DNA of 6,400 nt from Planctomycetia bacterium (GTDB lineage: Bacteria; Planctomycetota; Planctomycetia; Pirellulales; UBA1268): positions 1 to 6,400 of the forward strand of contig RFUD01000145.1 of the NCBI GenBank assembly GCA_009923125.1, in the 5' to 3' direction. Of this stretch, positions 5,985 through 6,400 are shown in pieces. Position numbers and translations under genes: made by a program. Below the pieces are notes generated by a model. The model saw only the letters and a list, made by a program, of their open reading frames with translations, ran no database searches and was not told the origin of the DNA. How positions within the stretch are numbered: position 1 is the first letter of the stretch; each line of letters begins with the position of its first letter.

Positions 5985-6400
5985 CTATCGCTGCAGGGCG
6001 GCGGCACAGCGGCGGCCGCTCACCATGGCCCCGTTGATCGAGCCGCTCGTGCAGTGGTCTCCGCAGACGAGCAACCCCGGGGCGAGCCGGGGGGCTGGCG
6101 GCCGCAACGCGCGGGCGGCGACCGACTCATCGGGCAGCGCCTCCGGAACGGGCACGGTGGCCAGATGCCGCCACCGACCGGCCTGGCTCCCAAACCATCC
6201 CGCAGCCTGCCGCTTCACCGCCGCGATGATATCCGCGTCAACCGATGCCCCGGATCGGAGCGAGACGGTCACGAGCGCGGCCCCCGCCGGAGCATAGCCA
6301 TCGACCACGTCCGAGGGCACCGTGAGATTGTCGATCGGGCCGTCTTCGGCGCTCACGACGAGCAGCGGCCGGTCGAGCGGCGATCGCTCGGCCGCGAACG
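5985..6400 (-). CDS. NAD(P)/FAD-dependent oxidoreductase (amine oxidase/phytoene desaturase-like), C-terminal part
   Basis: This is the last 137 residues of a flavoprotein; the 5' part, with the Rossmann GxGxxG motif, lies beyond the right edge. The frame is open through base 6398. The GTG at 6356 is internal, because the residues before it continue a plausible strand (LDRPLLVV). The strongest evidence is the C-terminal FAD-contact motif LLVCGDHCTSGSINGAMVSG, followed by RRCAAALQR. It matches the GD-x(n)-SINGAMxSGRRAA pattern that closes the FAD site in this amine-oxidase-like superfamily. An upstream stretch (GYAPAGAALVTVSL) fits the substrate-domain strand before it. The substrate is unknown; the family includes carotenoid desaturases, protoporphyrinogen oxidases and many uncharacterised members. 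The stop is TAG at 5987-5985. The gene is on the same strand as the efflux operon, 134 bases upstream of the repressor start, with a promoter between, so it is probably a separate transcript. Confidence 0.86.
   Translation of the reverse strand, partial: FAAERSPLDRPLLVVSAEDGPIDNLTVPSDVVDGYAPAGAALVTVSLRSGASVDADIIAAVKRQAAGWFGSQAGRWRHLATVPVPEALPDESVAARALRPPAPRLAPGLLVCGDHCTSGSINGAMVSGRRCAAALQR

Noticed and set aside
6025..6297. A + strand frame opposite the oxidoreductase
   Set aside because: It is antisense to a segment with a convincing FAD-binding C-terminal motif and has no recognisable features of its own.
1..6400. CRISPR arrays, tRNA/rRNA genes, insertion sequences, attachment sites
   Set aside because: No regularly spaced repeats, cloverleaf-like or rRNA-like sequence, transposase motifs or terminal inverted repeats were seen on reading; the window is almost fully occupied by ordinary genes.

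Overview
GC-rich bacterial chromosomal DNA, densely coded, with a conventional layout. The C-terminal end of ychF enters from the left on the + strand. A three-gene minus-strand efflux operon fills the middle (about 440-5850). The C-terminal end of a minus-strand FAD-dependent oxidoreductase runs off the right edge. No RNA gene, CRISPR array, insertion sequence or phage gene was seen. The inner-membrane permease, periplasmic adaptor and high GC point to a Gram-negative (diderm) bacterium. The flavour of the permease and the gene mix would fit a planctomycete-like lineage, but that is an impression from memory of protein style and no marker in the window proves it.

Region by region: 1-338 is the end of YchF, an OLA1-type ATPase, including its TGS domain. 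339-442 is a short convergent intergenic gap with two small hairpins. 443-3733 (minus) is a complete 1096-residue RND-type efflux permease. 3743-5146 (minus) is its 467-residue membrane-fusion (adaptor) protein. 5143-5850 (minus) is a TetR-family repressor with a CecR/DUF1956-like C-terminal half. 5851-5984 is the control region, holding two overlapping inverted repeats (probable operator), a weak sigma70-like promoter, and a repeat/hairpin block. 5985-6400 (minus) is the C-terminal 137 residues of an NAD(P)/FAD-dependent (amine-oxidase/phytoene-desaturase-like) oxidoreductase.

How it works together: transcription should run leftward from the promoter near 5894-5922 through repressor, adaptor and permease as one unit. 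The repressor stop and adaptor start overlap as ATGA. The adaptor stop overlaps the ribosome binding site of the permease. All three proteins are therefore probably translationally coupled. The repressor probably binds the palindromes at 5866-5888, just downstream of the -10 box, and shuts off its own operon until a ligand releases it. No outer-membrane TolC-like factor lies in the window, so the pump must borrow one from elsewhere or have it encoded outside. I see no evidence for a previously undescribed system. The points most worth checking are the double operator, the non-AcrB-like residues at the proton-relay site of the permease, and the tight coupling of the operon.
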